Source: Sphaeramia orbicularis
Lineage: Eukaryota > Chordata > Actinopteri > Kurtiformes > Apogonidae
Assembly: GCF_902148855.1 (NCBI RefSeq)
Contig: NC_043964.1
Location: forward strand, 3,071,891 to 3,135,890
Direction of reading: 5' to 3'
Length of the DNA: 64,000 nucleotides
How positions within the stretch are numbered: the first letter of the stretch is position 1; every line of letters begins with the position of its first letter. The translations under genes and the position numbers were made by a program. This document shows, in pieces, positions 12,558 to 24,012 of this stretch. The notes below the pieces were generated by a model, which searched no databases, was not told the DNA's origin, and worked only from the letters and a program-made list of their open reading frames with translations.

Positions 12558-13171
12558 CACTGGGTTACAAAAAAATGTTTTTTGCAAGTTGTCTAGGTTT
12601 TTTCAGCTGAATTAGGACCATTTTGCACCGCTAAATCCAAAATGACATCTGTTTTTCTCAATCAGGTCAGGTTTTTTTGCTAATTTGATTTTTGAAAAAT
12701 TTGATCCTCTCGCAAAATTGATTACATTTTGTGACTTTATCAGTTGATTTTTTTATATAGTTCTCACCCAAAATAGGTTTTTAAGAGAAAAAAAATCATT
12801 TTCTAACAGGATGTATTTATTAAGTGTTGCAAACTTTAATTCCTGTAAATTGAATAATAGATATTGATGAAGGTAAGTACATGTAAATTGAACATTAAAT
12901 CGTCATTGTGCAAAAAAAAAAACATTAATCATAAATTGGCAAAATTAAAATCTTCAGAACTCGTTTATTGCAAGAAATATGAAAGAATTTTGTATCATAT
13001 GATGTGAAAATGCCCATAAATGTAAGCAAAAATGTTAAAAAGCCAATATGTAGCATAGTTCAGAAAGTTGACCTGATTGAGCAAAATGAATGTGATTTTT
13101 GGATTCAGCACACCAAAATTATCCTAAATCAGCTCAAAAAACTTAAACAATAAACTTGTTGTTGAACAGTG
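12558..13171. mobile_element. CACTGG family element, copy 1
   Basis: Starts CACTGGGTTACAAAA and ends GTTGAACAGTG. TTA flanks both sides (12555-12557 and 13172-13174). Shares its body with copies at 20491, 22655 and 48429 but lacks the coding exon they keep. A TTA duplication suggests a PIF/Harbinger-like mechanism, but the superfamily is not proven. Confidence 0.8.
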
Positions 13172-13174
13172 TTA

Positions 13175-14008
13175 CCAGTGACCCAGAATAGAAAGGTAGG
13201 CCAAAGATCAAATTTGTTATGATTCTTTAAAATCTTCCCATTTACTTCAGAAAGGTGAAATACATGCGAGGGGTGGGGTTTGTTGTGTCTGGCAGCACTT
13301 GTTTTCACCTTTTCCCCTTTAAATTATTCATACAAATGAAAAATATATCATCAAATGTAACTATTTTAGCATGACTTTTAAAAAAATTTAATGTCGTTTC
13401 TTGCTTGGACTGTAAAAATTAGCTATAATATCCAATACACTTTTGAATATTTTTCAGTCTGTACTATCCCCATTCTACGTATATCGACACTGCCTCATCT
13501 CAGTAAATGTCACAGAATTAGTAACTTATATCTAATAACTTCTATCTTTGATTTATGTGATGAAAGCATGTACAACTGTTGCATCCCTAATTCAGTAAAT
13601 AAAACATGAATGCAAAGGTTATGTACAAACCATTTTAATTCCTTGAAAAATAGACTTGTTCTATGTTTAATTCACAACAAAGACATAAATCACTTGTAAG
13701 TTTGAAATAAATTAACATTAAAATAATTGCACATAATAAATAAAATGTATAAATATGATGCATCCGTATAATATCTAGGACTACAATAAAATAGACAACT
13801 GACATAAAGTATGGCACATGGAAAACACGTTGCAAACACAAATAAATTAAGTCCAAATAAATTAACAAGCACTCAAAATGTTATTTTTTAAAAATATAAG
13901 TATAGAAACATGTCACAGCACTTTGAGGTAATTTTATATCAGTTTGACTGATGAAGGTGAAGGGTTTTTGATTGATTCACACTTTCAATGTAACAACGGA
14001 TTCAGCGT
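13175..14008. other. intergenic, no recognised feature
   Basis: AT-rich DNA between nucb1 and the cyclin pseudogene. Small open frames here have no family resemblance or codon signal. Confidence 0.5.
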
Positions 14009-14261
14009 TTAGAAATCAATCTCTCTCATGTCAGTAGGTGTTCCGGGTCTTTCAGGTTCCATCTCCTCATCCTTCTCCATGGGGCCCTGCTGAAGCCCAC
14101 TCCTCAGCCGCTGACGGAGGGCGTATTCGATCATCTCACTGTAGCACTGCAGCACTGCCTGGAATTAAAGACAAGAAAGTGAGTTTTCTGATCAACTGCA
14201 TGCATTTCTCAAATCATTTATAGACTTTCTTCTGATTTGATTATTCATAATTAGTCTAAAA

Positions 14262-15002
14262 CAGGGCTGTCAAAGTCATTTTAGTTCACTGGCCACATTC
14301 AGCCCAATATGATCTCAAGTGGGCCGGAGCAGTCAAATTATAATAATAATAATAATAATACATTTTATTTATAAGTGCCTTTCAAGACACCCAAGGACAC
14401 TGTACAACAAGATAAAACAAACAATCCAATACAATCCAAATTATAACAGTGAAAAAAGTAAAATTACATTATGATAATGTTTACATCTACAAAAATCAGA
14501 ATAACATGAACAACTGGAACCATCTTAAGAAAAACAACTGCAATTTTAACAATATTCTGCCTCAGATTATCAGTTTATCCTTTACACATGTGGATTACAA
14601 TTTACATTACAAATACAAATGCACAAAACATTTAATAACAAGTGGAATATTGGTAAAATTGCATTTACTTCTCTTAAGACATTTCAGGTTATTCACATAT
14701 TTTGTAAAATAACAGTTTTTTAATATAAACATATTCATGTAATTTTCCTTTTTTTACACTAAAATGAAGAAAAAATGTGCTGTTTTCATTGTTTATAGGT
14801 TTAACATGATGGTATTTTACTGGTCTGACCCACTTGATATCTAATTGGTCTGTATGTGAAATCTGAATTAAAATGATTTTGACATCTGTGATTGTTAATA
14901 TCTTCAGTGTAATTTTTGTATTTCACAAATCCATCCCACGGGCCAGATTGGATCCTTTGGCGGGCCGGATTTGGCCCCCGGGCCGCATGTTTGACACCTG
15001 TG
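14262..15002. mobile_element. hAT-type non-autonomous element
   Basis: Begins CAGGGCTGTCAAAGTC and ends GCATGTTTGACACCTGTG. Flanks GTCTAAAA (14254-14261) and GTCTAAAT (15003-15010) match 7 of 8. It holds a (TAA)n run (about 14338-14361) next to a cattttatttataagtgcc fragment common in fish LINE tails, so it may itself carry an insertion. Located in the cyclin pseudogene's third intron. Confidence 0.75.
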
Positions 15003-15423
15003 GTCTAAATGTGTGAAAATGTTTGGGTGGACTCACTGGGTCAGTCTGACACAGCTCTGCCAGTGCTTCAGTCATGTGCACCAGCTCAGAGGCCTCCTTG
15101 TTTCCCAGACCTCGAAGGGCGCAGTTTAACGACGCTGCAGCAACAAGTGACGGTGGAGCTCCGAGAAAAGCCGAGTCACAGGCGCACATGGCAGACAGAG
15201 TGTCGCTGTGCCGCCGCAGGGTGGACAGCAGCTCCTCACAGTCACTGTCTGCCGCTCTGCTCTCCACCACAGACGCAACAAAGTGTGGAGGAAGTCCTGA
15301 GGAGTCACTGATGCTGTGTCCCACCGCAGAGGGGCCAGGATGACACGCTCCATTTCCTGAGGGGAGGGGGCGGGGCAAGTCAGAAGGGATGAAAATAGGA
15401 CACACAAAGAAAGTTTAGGAGTA

Positions 15424-16352
15424 CTGTGGAATTTAGTTTAGTTTAGTTTAGTTTAGTTTAGTTTATCTTAGATTTGTTTAGTTTAGTTTAGATTAGATTT
15501 GTTTTGTTTAGTTTAGTTTAGATTTGTTTAGTTTTAATTTAGTTTAGTTTAGCTTAGCTTAGTTTAGTTTAGTTTTAATTTAGTTTAGTTCAGTTTAGTT
15601 TAGATTTGTTTAGTTTAGCTTAGCTTAGCTTAGCTTAGTTTAGTTTAGATTAGATTTGTTTAGTTTAGTTTTAATTTTGTTTAGTTTAGCTTAGTTTAGC
15701 TTAGCTTAGTTTAGCTTAGTTTAGCTTAGCTTGCCTTAGGTTTAGTTTAGTTTAGTTTAGTTTAGTTTAGTTTAGGTTAGTTTAGGTTAGGTTTAGTTTA
15801 ATTTAGTATAGGTTTAATTTAGTTTAGTTTAGCTTAACTTAGCTTAGCTTAGTTTAGTTTAGTTTATGTTTAATTTAGTTTAGATTAGTTTAGCTTAATT
15901 TAGATTAGCTTAGTTCATGTTTAATTTAGTTTAGTTTAGTTTAGTTTAGTTTAGCTTAGTTTAGGTTTAATTGTGTTTAGTTTTAATTTAGTTTACTTTA
16001 ATTTAGTTTAGTTTAGCTTAGCTTAGCTTAACTTAGTTGAGTTTAGCTTAGTTTAGGTTAGTTTATGTTTAATTTAGTTTAGTTTAGCTAAGTTTAGCTT
16101 AGTTTAGGTTTAATTGTGTTCAGTTTAATTCAGTTTAGTTTAGCTTAGTTTAGCTTAGTTTAGTTTTAATTTAGTTTAGTTTAGCTTAGTTTAGTTTTAA
16201 TTTAGTTTAGTTTTAATTGTGTTTAGTTTAGTTTTAATTTAGTTCAGTTTTAATGTAGTTTACTTTACTTTACTTTAGTTTTAATTTAGTCGAGTTGAGT
16301 TTAGTTTTAATTTACTTTACTTTAGTTTTAGTTTAGTTGAGTTGAGTTGAGT
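15424..16352. repeat. TTTAG-based satellite array 1
   Basis: About 930 bp of degenerate pentamers TTTAG, with TTAGC, TTTAA, GTTTA and TTTTAAT variants. Lies in intron 2 of the cyclin pseudogene. A sister array is at 24236-25164. Confidence 0.95.
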
Positions 16353-16934
16353 CTTGTGTATTTGCAGCTGACTCCCTTGTAAAAGAGTTTTTTTAATCTC
16401 AATGTGATTTTTTTCCTGGTTAATTAAAGGCTAATAATAACTAACTACAGAGCAGGTGTAGTCATGAATATTAAGTTGTGATGTTCAGCTCTGTTCAGCT
16501 GTTGCTCTTTTCTGTAACATAAAAACTGCTTCCATAACCAACGTAAAGCATGGTGAAGGAGTGGTACAGTGATGAAGTGCTAAAACTAAAGCCAGCACAC
16601 ACATTATTCCAGCTACACCTCCTTCACACCTCACTTCATCCTTGCGTGGGACGCTGCATGACTGACTCACCCTCAGGTTAAATGGCAGAAAACGTTATTC
16701 AGCGGCTCCTGCACACAGAGTGTCAGCTGTGACATTATCACACTCTGTGAGTTTGGAGGCGCTGAGGACGCAGCCAGCGGCCAGGCAGTACGGTGAGGAC
16801 GGGCACAGACAGACAGGCAGACAGGAACCTGTCCATCAGGGAGGACGGACAGAGGGAACACCGCCTCGTCACAGCTGCACTCACTGCACACCTGGAGAGG
16901 AAAAGAACACCCACAGAGGATCAGCGTCACTGCT

Positions 16935-17000
16935 AAGGTTCAAGGTTCCAGGTGACTTTATTTGTACCTGTGGGTAGATTTGTTTTACAGACGAGGTGAC
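16935..17000 (-). repeat. LINE 3-prime-end fragment
   Basis: The stretch caggtgactttatttgtacc followed by tgggtagatttgttttacag resembles the reversed 3-prime termini of fish non-LTR elements. Weak evidence. Confidence 0.35.
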
Positions 17001-17389
17001 TGTTTTTGGCGTTACAGCAAGGACACATATTGAACCTGTTTCGGCACGGTACTTGATCGAGCGTCCAGACAAAAGTGTTCAGTGTTCCACTATTCATCAG
17101 TATAGCGCATGGATAAGGAAAAGAAATTAAATAAATAAATAAGATATAAGATGCAATAAAACACAATTAAAAACCCAGAGAAGATAAAAACAGTCTGGAA
17201 TAAAACCAGGATAAGAACATAAAATTTAAAAATTAGAAGTCGCAATAATAATAAATAGAGCAAAGAAATAGAATAAATAACTAAAATTAACTACCTTTGA
17301 ACTACCTTCAAATCACAACTTAAACATTGGATGAAGGAAAACCAAGCCTGTGACCATCAGTAGATCATCAACACTGTGTTGTTCTGTGT

Positions 17390-17607
17390 GTTTTTAGGAT
17401 GTTTTGCATTTCTGTCTACTGTCTTTTATGATGTCTTTTTACAATATTTTGCCTTTTTGTCAACTGTCTTTCTTGTCACCTGCCTGGGGACTACAGATGG
17501 AAGTTAGCACTGCTGCTACAATCTGGCTGTTTACAGCTGCAACTGTTGTAGATGTTCATTAATATTGCACTGTCCCTATTAAATAAATAAAATAAATAAG
17601 TTAATAA
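17390..17607 (+). repeat. LINE 3-prime-end fragment
   Basis: Contains cctggggactacagatggaa, then ttcattaatattgcactgtc, and ends in AAATAAATAAAATAAATAA. This order is typical of a teleost LINE 3-prime UTR. It lies in intron 1 of the cyclin pseudogene. Confidence 0.6.
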
Positions 17608-17995
17608 AGTGCAATGTCACTATCTCTTATTGAGCTCAGTGACGGCGACAGGAACAAAAGTGTTTTATAAACGCTGTGTCCTGCTACATGATGATATGAC
17701 CGGTAACAAACTGGGAGGTGACAGCTTGCGTACTTCCATGGCCCATTTGGTGAGCTCCTCTCTGCGCTCTGGATCCCTCTGGATGAGAGTGACGTAGAGC
17801 ATGGAAGGCATGTAGCGCTCCTCCACCTGAAGCAGCCTCTGGATCACACGATGCCCCTGACACAGTGGGTCCCAGGCAGCTCGGAGCTGACGCCGGACCT
17901 CTGCTGTGGACGGGGGCCGTGCTGGTGCTGGTGCTGGTGCTTCAGCCTGAACCGGGTCATCCTCCACCTCCTTCACACCACAGAGACACAGACAT

Positions 17996-18640
17996 GCCTC
18001 TGTCCTTCTGCATCGGCCTTTTGGCTAAAATATGAACTATTCCCGTCCCAGGGTGACAGCGGAGGGACCGTCACCTGAAGAGTCTCTTTGTAGCTGATCA
18101 GAAATGTAAAAATCCCTGCAGATCCTCTGTTTTGTCCTGGTTGAGGCTGTGTGTCTGAAGTGCTTTGTCGAATCATCCACTTTTTTTCCAGAGTTTTATA
18201 CCAGTCGAGGGAGAGCGAGGGAGAGTGGCCGAGAGGGGAAGGAAAAGATCGTAGAAAAGGGGTGGAGATTCTCGTGAGTGACATAAATAATAAGAAGACA
18301 GCAATATGGTCTGTGCAACAATTGCTTCAACAGGTGGGGAGAGAGCGAGAAGGGGTGAGGGAAGGAGGCAGGGGAGGAGTGCGAGGAGTAGACACAGAGA
18401 GGAGTGGCCCGCAGGGACGAGCAACAGCTTGTGTTCGACTCTGAAAAGGAGAAGGGAGGCAAAGACAAGGCTACGAGGGGTGAGAGGAGGGAGAAACCAG
18501 AGACAAAAGGTCCTCTCCAGACTCTGGACAATGGAATGGATGACAAAAGGAATGAGGGTGTTTGTTTACAACGGGGACCATGTGACCAAAGATGTCAAAC
18601 ACTGATGGATGTTAAATCTGCCTGCTGCTGAAAAAAAAGT
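17996..18640. other. upstream flank of the cyclin pseudogene
   Basis: GC-richer than its surroundings; from 18205 to 18520 it is a purine-rich (gagagga) stretch open in several frames but without coding character. A 16-nt match to the 5-prime region of U2 snRNA lies at 18013-18028. Probably the former promoter and 5-prime UTR. Confidence 0.45.
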
Positions 18641-19345
18641 TATATTTTAATAATATATACTTTTATATTATTACCAAACCAGACAATGATTCATCGTTTG
18701 TTATTATTCCATCAGTTAAAGGTACATAGAGAATAAGTATATAACTTTAAATGAATCTGATTTCAAGAGCGATTTTGGTAAAAAAAAAAAAAAAATCAAC
18801 CCATCACAGGGTGAGGAGATGATAATACAAAAGGGAAAAAAAGATCATTCTTGTCAAAGTAAATACTGATGAATTATCTTTTCTTTCTTTTTTTTTTTTT
18901 GAGAAATACATACTGTGGAGAATGTAGGAGTATATATGATAGGAATGTAAATTTATCTTTACACTGTATCTACACTAATACGAATGGAAGATATATACAT
19001 TACATTAAGATTATATTGTATTTTTTAATTCTTTTTTTTTTTTTGTGTATTGTTCTTTTCGGGGGTGGTATTCATATAAGCCTTCTTTTTGGCTTCTAAC
19101 CTCTCCTGCACAATTTTTGTTACTTGTTTGAATGTTGTTTTTTCTATTGCTGTTTTTATTTTGTGCAAAAAAAAAAAAAAATACATGAAAGGCTGCATTT
19201 TATTTTCTTTTTTTTTCCTCTTACTGTATGATGAAATTTCATATACACTTATATAAGGCAGTATTCTGTACTGGTAATTACCTGTCTTTTGCTGATAATA
19301 GCAATAAAGTAAAAAAAAAAAAAAAAAGAAAGAAAGAAAGAAATA
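18641..19345 (+). repeat. AT-rich possible poly-A-tailed retrosequence
   Basis: Low-GC sequence with several T and A runs ends in gcaataaagt followed by a 17-A run and (GAAA)n near 19300-19341. The signal plus tail suggests a retroposed 3-prime end, but no parent is recognised. Confidence 0.35.
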
Positions 19346-19779
19346 CATACATACTGGCACATGTGGAAAAAAGTTTTACTCCATTATAGTAACTTTAAGT
19401 GGCAGATTTATATTACTACTAATTAAAAATAACCTGACATTCCACACTTTGACATTTAGTACTTTCTGTTATTTATCTTTATTTCAGTAACATCTTGAAC
19501 ATGGGACTCTCACTTTTATTTGTTTTTTATTTTTTATACTTTTATACATTGATGATGCTACTTTTAGCAAATGATCTGGGTACTTCCTCCACCAACGTCA
19601 GCATTTTTTTTTAAGAAGATCAAAATTCAGGAGGAAATAATAAAGGACCTCATCTTTACAGTCATACAGAATGTTCAATTTTTCTGATACATACTTTTTA
19701 TTTTTCACATAGAAAAGAGATGGCGGTTTTAGGATGTTTCGTTTCCACTGACTGTGTTCAATAAAGTTTTGGCTGAGAG

Positions 19780-20140
19780 TCACGTCACTCTCTTTTCTCT
19801 GAGGACTCTCATTGTCAAAGCAACCTGTGTCCCGTCGTCCTCCCCTCCCTGCGCCTGTGGCAATCTGCTCCTCGTGTTTAAAGCTCAGCGAAGCCACTGG
19901 GGAGGGCTGGGCGAGGTATGTGCAACAGACAGTGGAGCCAGGCAGGTCAATGAGCCGTATTGTCTCCCTTTACAAATCAGTGTCAGACAACAGCCCCTGG
20001 CCTTCTGCCTGCTGCTGGCTCCTCACACACTTCACACATTCAGAGGATAGACACACTTTTCACACACTCCCGGGGACTCCTCTGATGGCCACAATGGGGT
20101 CGCACTCACCACTGCAGAATACAGATTGTATTTGACATAG
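19780..20140. other. GC-richer unique segment, candidate conserved noncoding element
   Basis: Stands out from AT-rich flanks with balanced base use and no repeat ends. It includes attgtctccctttacaaatc and a CATTGT-type SOX core. No splice-framed coding sequence was found. Regulatory function is only a suggestion. Confidence 0.3.
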
Positions 20141-20479
20141 TCATTACAGGTGGCCTTCCACGCATTAAGGTTTCGATGACAGCTCAGGTTTCAAATCGGA
20201 GTTAAATGGACGACCACGCTGACACCGTGCTATGATCACCATGACTTGATTTGAGCTGAGCATCAATAATTCATGCGCTAACATACAGGTGACGGCTACT
20301 TTTGGTGAATAACAACAGGATTGGGTTCACAAGTGAGGTGTAAAAAAAGGTTTTTGTGGCAAAAAAAGATATATCTCCAGCACAGATGTCAGCAGGCTTA
20401 TTTTGGAGATGTAAAGTCTAAGATGGAATATCATAAAGTGTGAATATATGGCACATACACAAAATACTATACAGCCGAA

Positions 20480-21621
20480 CAAGGTTATTACACTGGGTTA
20501 CAAAAAAGTGTTTTTTGCAAGTTGTCTAGGTTTTTTCAACTGAATTAGGACCATTTTGCAGCGCTAAATCCAAAAATGACATCTGTTTTTCTCAATCAGG
20601 TCAGGTTTTTTTGCTAATTTGATTTGGAAAAATTTGATCTTCTCACAAAATATAATAATTAATACCAAAATCAGATTGGTAAGCACACTTTATGAAACTT
20701 GTGACTTGATTCCTGTTAGGTACAATGGTGTATTCACCGCAGATGTAGCAGAATACGTCAGGCTTATTTTTGCAAGATCTTCTAGTCGAAGCCATTTCAT
20801 TCACCTGTAATATTAAAAAAACATTAATCATAAATTGGCAAAAGTCAAATCTTCAGAGCTCATTTATTGCTAGAAATATGAAAGAATTTTGTATCATATG
20901 ATGTGAAAATGCCCATAAATGTAAGCAAAAATGTTGAAAAGCCAATATGTAGCATAGTTCAGAAAGTTGACCTGAATGAGCAAAATGAATGTGATTTTTG
21001 GATTCAGCACCAAAATGATCCTAAATCAGCTCAAAAAACTGAAACAATAAATTTGTTGTTGGCCAGTTAACGAAAACTAATGAAATGATGAAAACTAGAA
21101 TTGTAAAAACACTTTCGTTAACTGAAATAAATAAAAACTATAATTAAAAGAAAAAAACGATAACTAACTGAAACTGTACTGTGTGTTTACAAAACTAACT
21201 GAAACGGATAAAAATTATGGATAAAATTCCCTTTCCTTTTCATCTTCGTCAATGTCGGATTGATGCAAAATCGATTTATTTCCCTCAAGCAATTTTATCT
21301 GCTGGCACCATATGATATTTAAGGGTCCGTCACTTGTGGTTTCCAGTCGTCTTCTGGTCCCCACTCTACCTGGAAACATGGAGACTAAAGTTGGGAGAAA
21401 GCAGCAGAGTCCTGTCTGGGATTTATTTGAATACGACCACAGAGAAGAAGAGAAAAGATATAAAGAAACTAAAACTAAGCATTTAGAAAAAAACAAAAAC
21501 TAATAAAAACTATCAAACCTGCTCTAAAAACAAATTAAAACAAACTGAATTAGAGAAAAAAAAAAGTCAAAACTAAATAAAACTAAACTAGAATGAAAAA
21601 TCCCAAACTATTAGAACCTTG
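20480..21621. mobile_element. hAT element (CAAGGTTAT family), copy 2, split by a CACTGG element
   Basis: Left end CAAGGTTATTA (20480-20490), then the CACTGG element, then TAACGAAAACTAATG and onward to CCTTG at 21621. Flanks CAGCCGAA (20472-20479) and CAGCAGAA (21622-21629) match 7 of 8 and confirm that the two halves are one insertion. Same family as 4224-4778, in the opposite orientation. Confidence 0.85.
20491..21066 (-). mobile_element. CACTGG family element, copy 2, with coding exon remnant
   Basis: Starts CACTGGGTTACAAAA after TTA and ends near GGCCAGT. On the minus strand a splice acceptor (ttttttaatattacag) leads into an exon whose ATG at 20795 opens MASTRRSCKNKPDVFCYIC, a CxxC start. 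I recall this N-terminus from a multicopy uncharacterised family in fishes and arthropods. Nested in the hAT copy 20480-21621. Confidence 0.8.
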
Positions 21622-21950
21622 CAGCAGAAACACTTATAAGGACACATCCACTGTAAAACTATTCACTATCCTCATGTTAGATGAGAAAAATAAGACAGTC
21701 TTAGTTGTTTGCATGTCCTTTACACACGTGCACACACTCATATGTACATGTCTGTCAGTTACTGATCTTCTGATGATGTCCTACCACTGAAATAAACTAC
21801 TATATCAACATAATAAGCTAATAATTTCACACATTACCATATTTTCCATTTATTGTCATTTTTTTTTATTGTATTAATTTAATTCTACATAATTTTATGC
21901 TTGTGAATTTGGTTTTGCCTCTGTAGCAAAATTCTGATTTGAGTTCTTCA
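21622..21950. other. intergenic, no recognised feature
   Basis: AT-rich spacer between two hAT insertions. Confidence 0.5.
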
Positions 21951-22459
21951 TTCTAATGCAGTGGTTTTCAACCTCGGCGTCGCCTGGAATTCAAATGGGG
22001 TTGCATGAAATTCCTAGTAATTGATTAAAAAAAAAAAAAACAAAAAAAAAAACCAACAACTTACTAATAAGAAATATATTTTGAGTTGAGAGAAACTGCA
22101 GCACTGTGGTTCTGTTTATCTGTCAAATGTTCATTGTGGTCAGTTTCAGATGCTGCAGCTCTTTCATAATTCATAGTTTGTATGAATTGTATTTGTATGT
22201 TTGTTTGTAAATCCAAGCTGGACTGACTGTACATAAATAGATAAAATTCTCCCTTTGTGCAGTAATCTACACCTGGTTTTTCTGCCTCTGTTCATAAGAA
22301 TATACATTATATAAACTAAATGTCTTCTAAAATTAAACTTAAATTTGCAACATAGTATAGCAAACTATTACATGATCCAAAAAAAATTAATTTTAGCAAA
22401 AGAAAAAAAAATCTCCGTTCTGGGGTCGCCAGAAATTTGTGATGTTAAAATGAGGTCAC

Positions 22460-23512
22460 GTTCCTGGTATTATTTGGGTGAACATGGTGTATGATCTTCT
22501 GTTCATGCTTTCTTTTTTTATATTCATCATTTAACAGGTCTTATGTATTTTATTTTATTTTTTGTAGTTTTGTTTGTTTGCTTTGTGTTTGTTTTCTTTC
22601 TCTTCTGCCCAGTTTACTCAGTTCTGGTTGTAGTTATTGTTACCAGTACAATAACACTGGTCAACAACAAATTTATTGTTTCAGTTTTTGAGCTGATTTA
22701 GGATAATTCTGGTGTGCTGAATCCAAAATCACATTAATTTTGCTCACAGGTCAACTTTCTGAATATGCTACATATTGGCTTTTGAACATTTTTGCTTACA
22801 TTTATGGGCATTTTCACATCATATGATACAAAATTCTTTCATATTTCTTGCAATAAACGAGTTCTGAAGATTTTACTTTTGCCAATTTATCATTTATGTT
22901 TTTTTTTAATATTACAGGTGAATGAAATGGCTTCGACTAGAAGATCTTGCAAAAATAAGCCTGACGTATTCTGCTACATCTGCGCTGAATACACCATTGT
23001 ACCTAACAGGAATCAAGTCACAAGTTTCATAAAGTGTGCTTACCAATCTTATTTTGGTATTAATTATTATATTTTGTGAGAAGATCAAATTTTTCCAAAT
23101 CAAATGAGCAAAAAAACCTGACCTGATTGAGAAAAACAGATGTCATTTTTGGATTTAGCGCTGCAAAATGGTCCTAATTCAGTTGAAAAAAACCTAGACA
23201 GGTTGCAAAAAACATTTTTTTGTAACCCAGTGTTATCACCATGGTTGTTACTGTTTGTATTGTTGATACTTTTTTGTGAGGGTCTTCGCCACCTTCTTCT
23301 TTCTTACCCCCCCCCCATGTCAGGTCCGGCATCGAAATATGGTTCAACAAAGCTCATAATAAAGTCAGTAGAATATCAAGTGGAGCTTCATATACTTAAT
23401 GAAGTTACCCTTAGCAAATCAAATTTGTTCAGCACCAAAAGGAGCCAGACTACCATTCTGCTGTTAGGATGGTGGACAAGACAAGTTAAAGAAAAAAAAA
23501 AAAAAAAAAAAA
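22460..23512 (+). mobile_element. poly-A-tailed retroposed insertion, itself interrupted
   Basis: Flanked by GAGGTCAC on both sides (22452-22459 and 23513-23520), with a run of about 20 A at 23492-23511. This looks like target-primed retroposition into the hAT element. The parent is not recognised; it could be a LINE 3-prime end or a processed transcript. It holds the CACTGG copy 22655-23232. Confidence 0.65.
22655..23232 (+). mobile_element. CACTGG family element, copy 3, with coding exon remnant
   Basis: Starts CACTGGTCAACAACAAATT and ends TTTGTAACCCAGTG. Flanks are TAA and TTA. The plus-strand acceptor and ATG at 22927 open the same MASTRRSCKNKPDVFCYIC exon as copies 2 and 4. Confidence 0.85.
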
Positions 23513-23786
23513 GAGGTCACAAGTCTAACCAGGTTGGGAACCACTGTTCTAGTGTTTGTTCATGTATTCATGCTCTGATTTGAATCTCATGAAGTCATTC
23601 GGTACAGCTTCAGAGCCGAGGCCTCACAGATGCGCATTAATGCGATGATTCACTGACACATGATCTACTGACTCACAAGTAGAGCCACTTTAAAGTCAGA
23701 ATAAAAACTTTACACGACTGAGAAACGCTGGATGAAATTTCAGGTTTTTATCATCATCAGTGACTGCAGATGATAAAGAGCATATA

Positions 23787-24012
23787 TCCTCCTGAGACCC
23801 AGGAAGTAAATGTTTTTGCTATTTTACATTAAATAATTGCCTTAATTGGAGACAGCATGATGCAACGGTTTTTCAGATACATTTTAATTAAAAAATATAT
23901 ATATAATGTCCTTTTCAGTGAACATTTTTTATTTCAATTTTTTTAAGTAAAGCTGTGAAACTCTTGTCCACTACAGAAGACAAAAATACACTGCTGGGTC
24001 ACAGGAGGATAA
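23787..24012. mobile_element. piggyBac-like short element (CCTCCTGAGACCC), copy A
   Basis: Starts TCCTCCTGAGACCCAGGAA and ends CTGGGTCACAGGAGGATAAG, inverted. The central tract matches the copy at 25975-26216, including aaagctgtgaaactcttgtc. TTAA flanks are degenerate. Confidence 0.6.

Larger units (their letters stand above)
14009..17995 (-). pseudogene. ccndx: decayed D-type cyclin (cyclin-Dx-like)
   Basis: Four D-cyclin exons are readable: 17995-17734, 16891-16671, 15356-15037 and 14158-14009, all with plausible GT-AG sites. Exon 1 gives MSVSLWCE, then QRLLQVEERYMPS and ELTKWAMEV. Exon 2 gives VCSECSCDEAVFPL, LMDRFLSACLSVPV and ASKLTECDNVTADTLC. Exon 3 gives EMERVILAPLRWDTASVTPQ and APPSLVAAASLNCALRGLG. 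Exon 4 gives VLQCYSEMIEYALRQRLR and the D-cyclin tail TPTDMREIDF with stop. No single frame reads through. The frame changes near 17968-17977, 16838-16845, 16790-16797 and 15276-15284, and an in-frame TAA lies at 16695-16697. A working gene would drive CDK4/6 in G1. Identity with ccndx is from recall of the fish and frog family, so the D-cyclin call is firmer than the x. Sequencing error is the alternative, but neighbouring genes are clean. Confidence 0.85.
21959..23546. mobile_element. hAT element (CAGTGGTT family), interrupted by a two-level nest
   Basis: Left end CAGTGGTTTTCAACC, right end GGTTGGGAACCACTG. Flanks TTCTAATG (21951-21958) and TTCTAGTG (23547-23554) match 7 of 8. Relatives lie at 25165-25723 and 31997-32571, both about 560-575 bp, so most of this 1588-bp span is inserted sequence (22460-23512). 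Confidence 0.88.

Noticed and set aside
15009-15343. Plus-strand frames over the cyclin exon 3
   Set aside because: Antisense shadows of the GC-rich cyclin exon.
15424-16352. Interstitial telomere
   Set aside because: The unit is TTTAG, not TTAGGG, and is degenerate.
18151-18605. Arg/Glu/Gly-rich open frames
   Set aside because: Purine-rich low-complexity DNA is open on several frames of both strands and lacks family resemblance.
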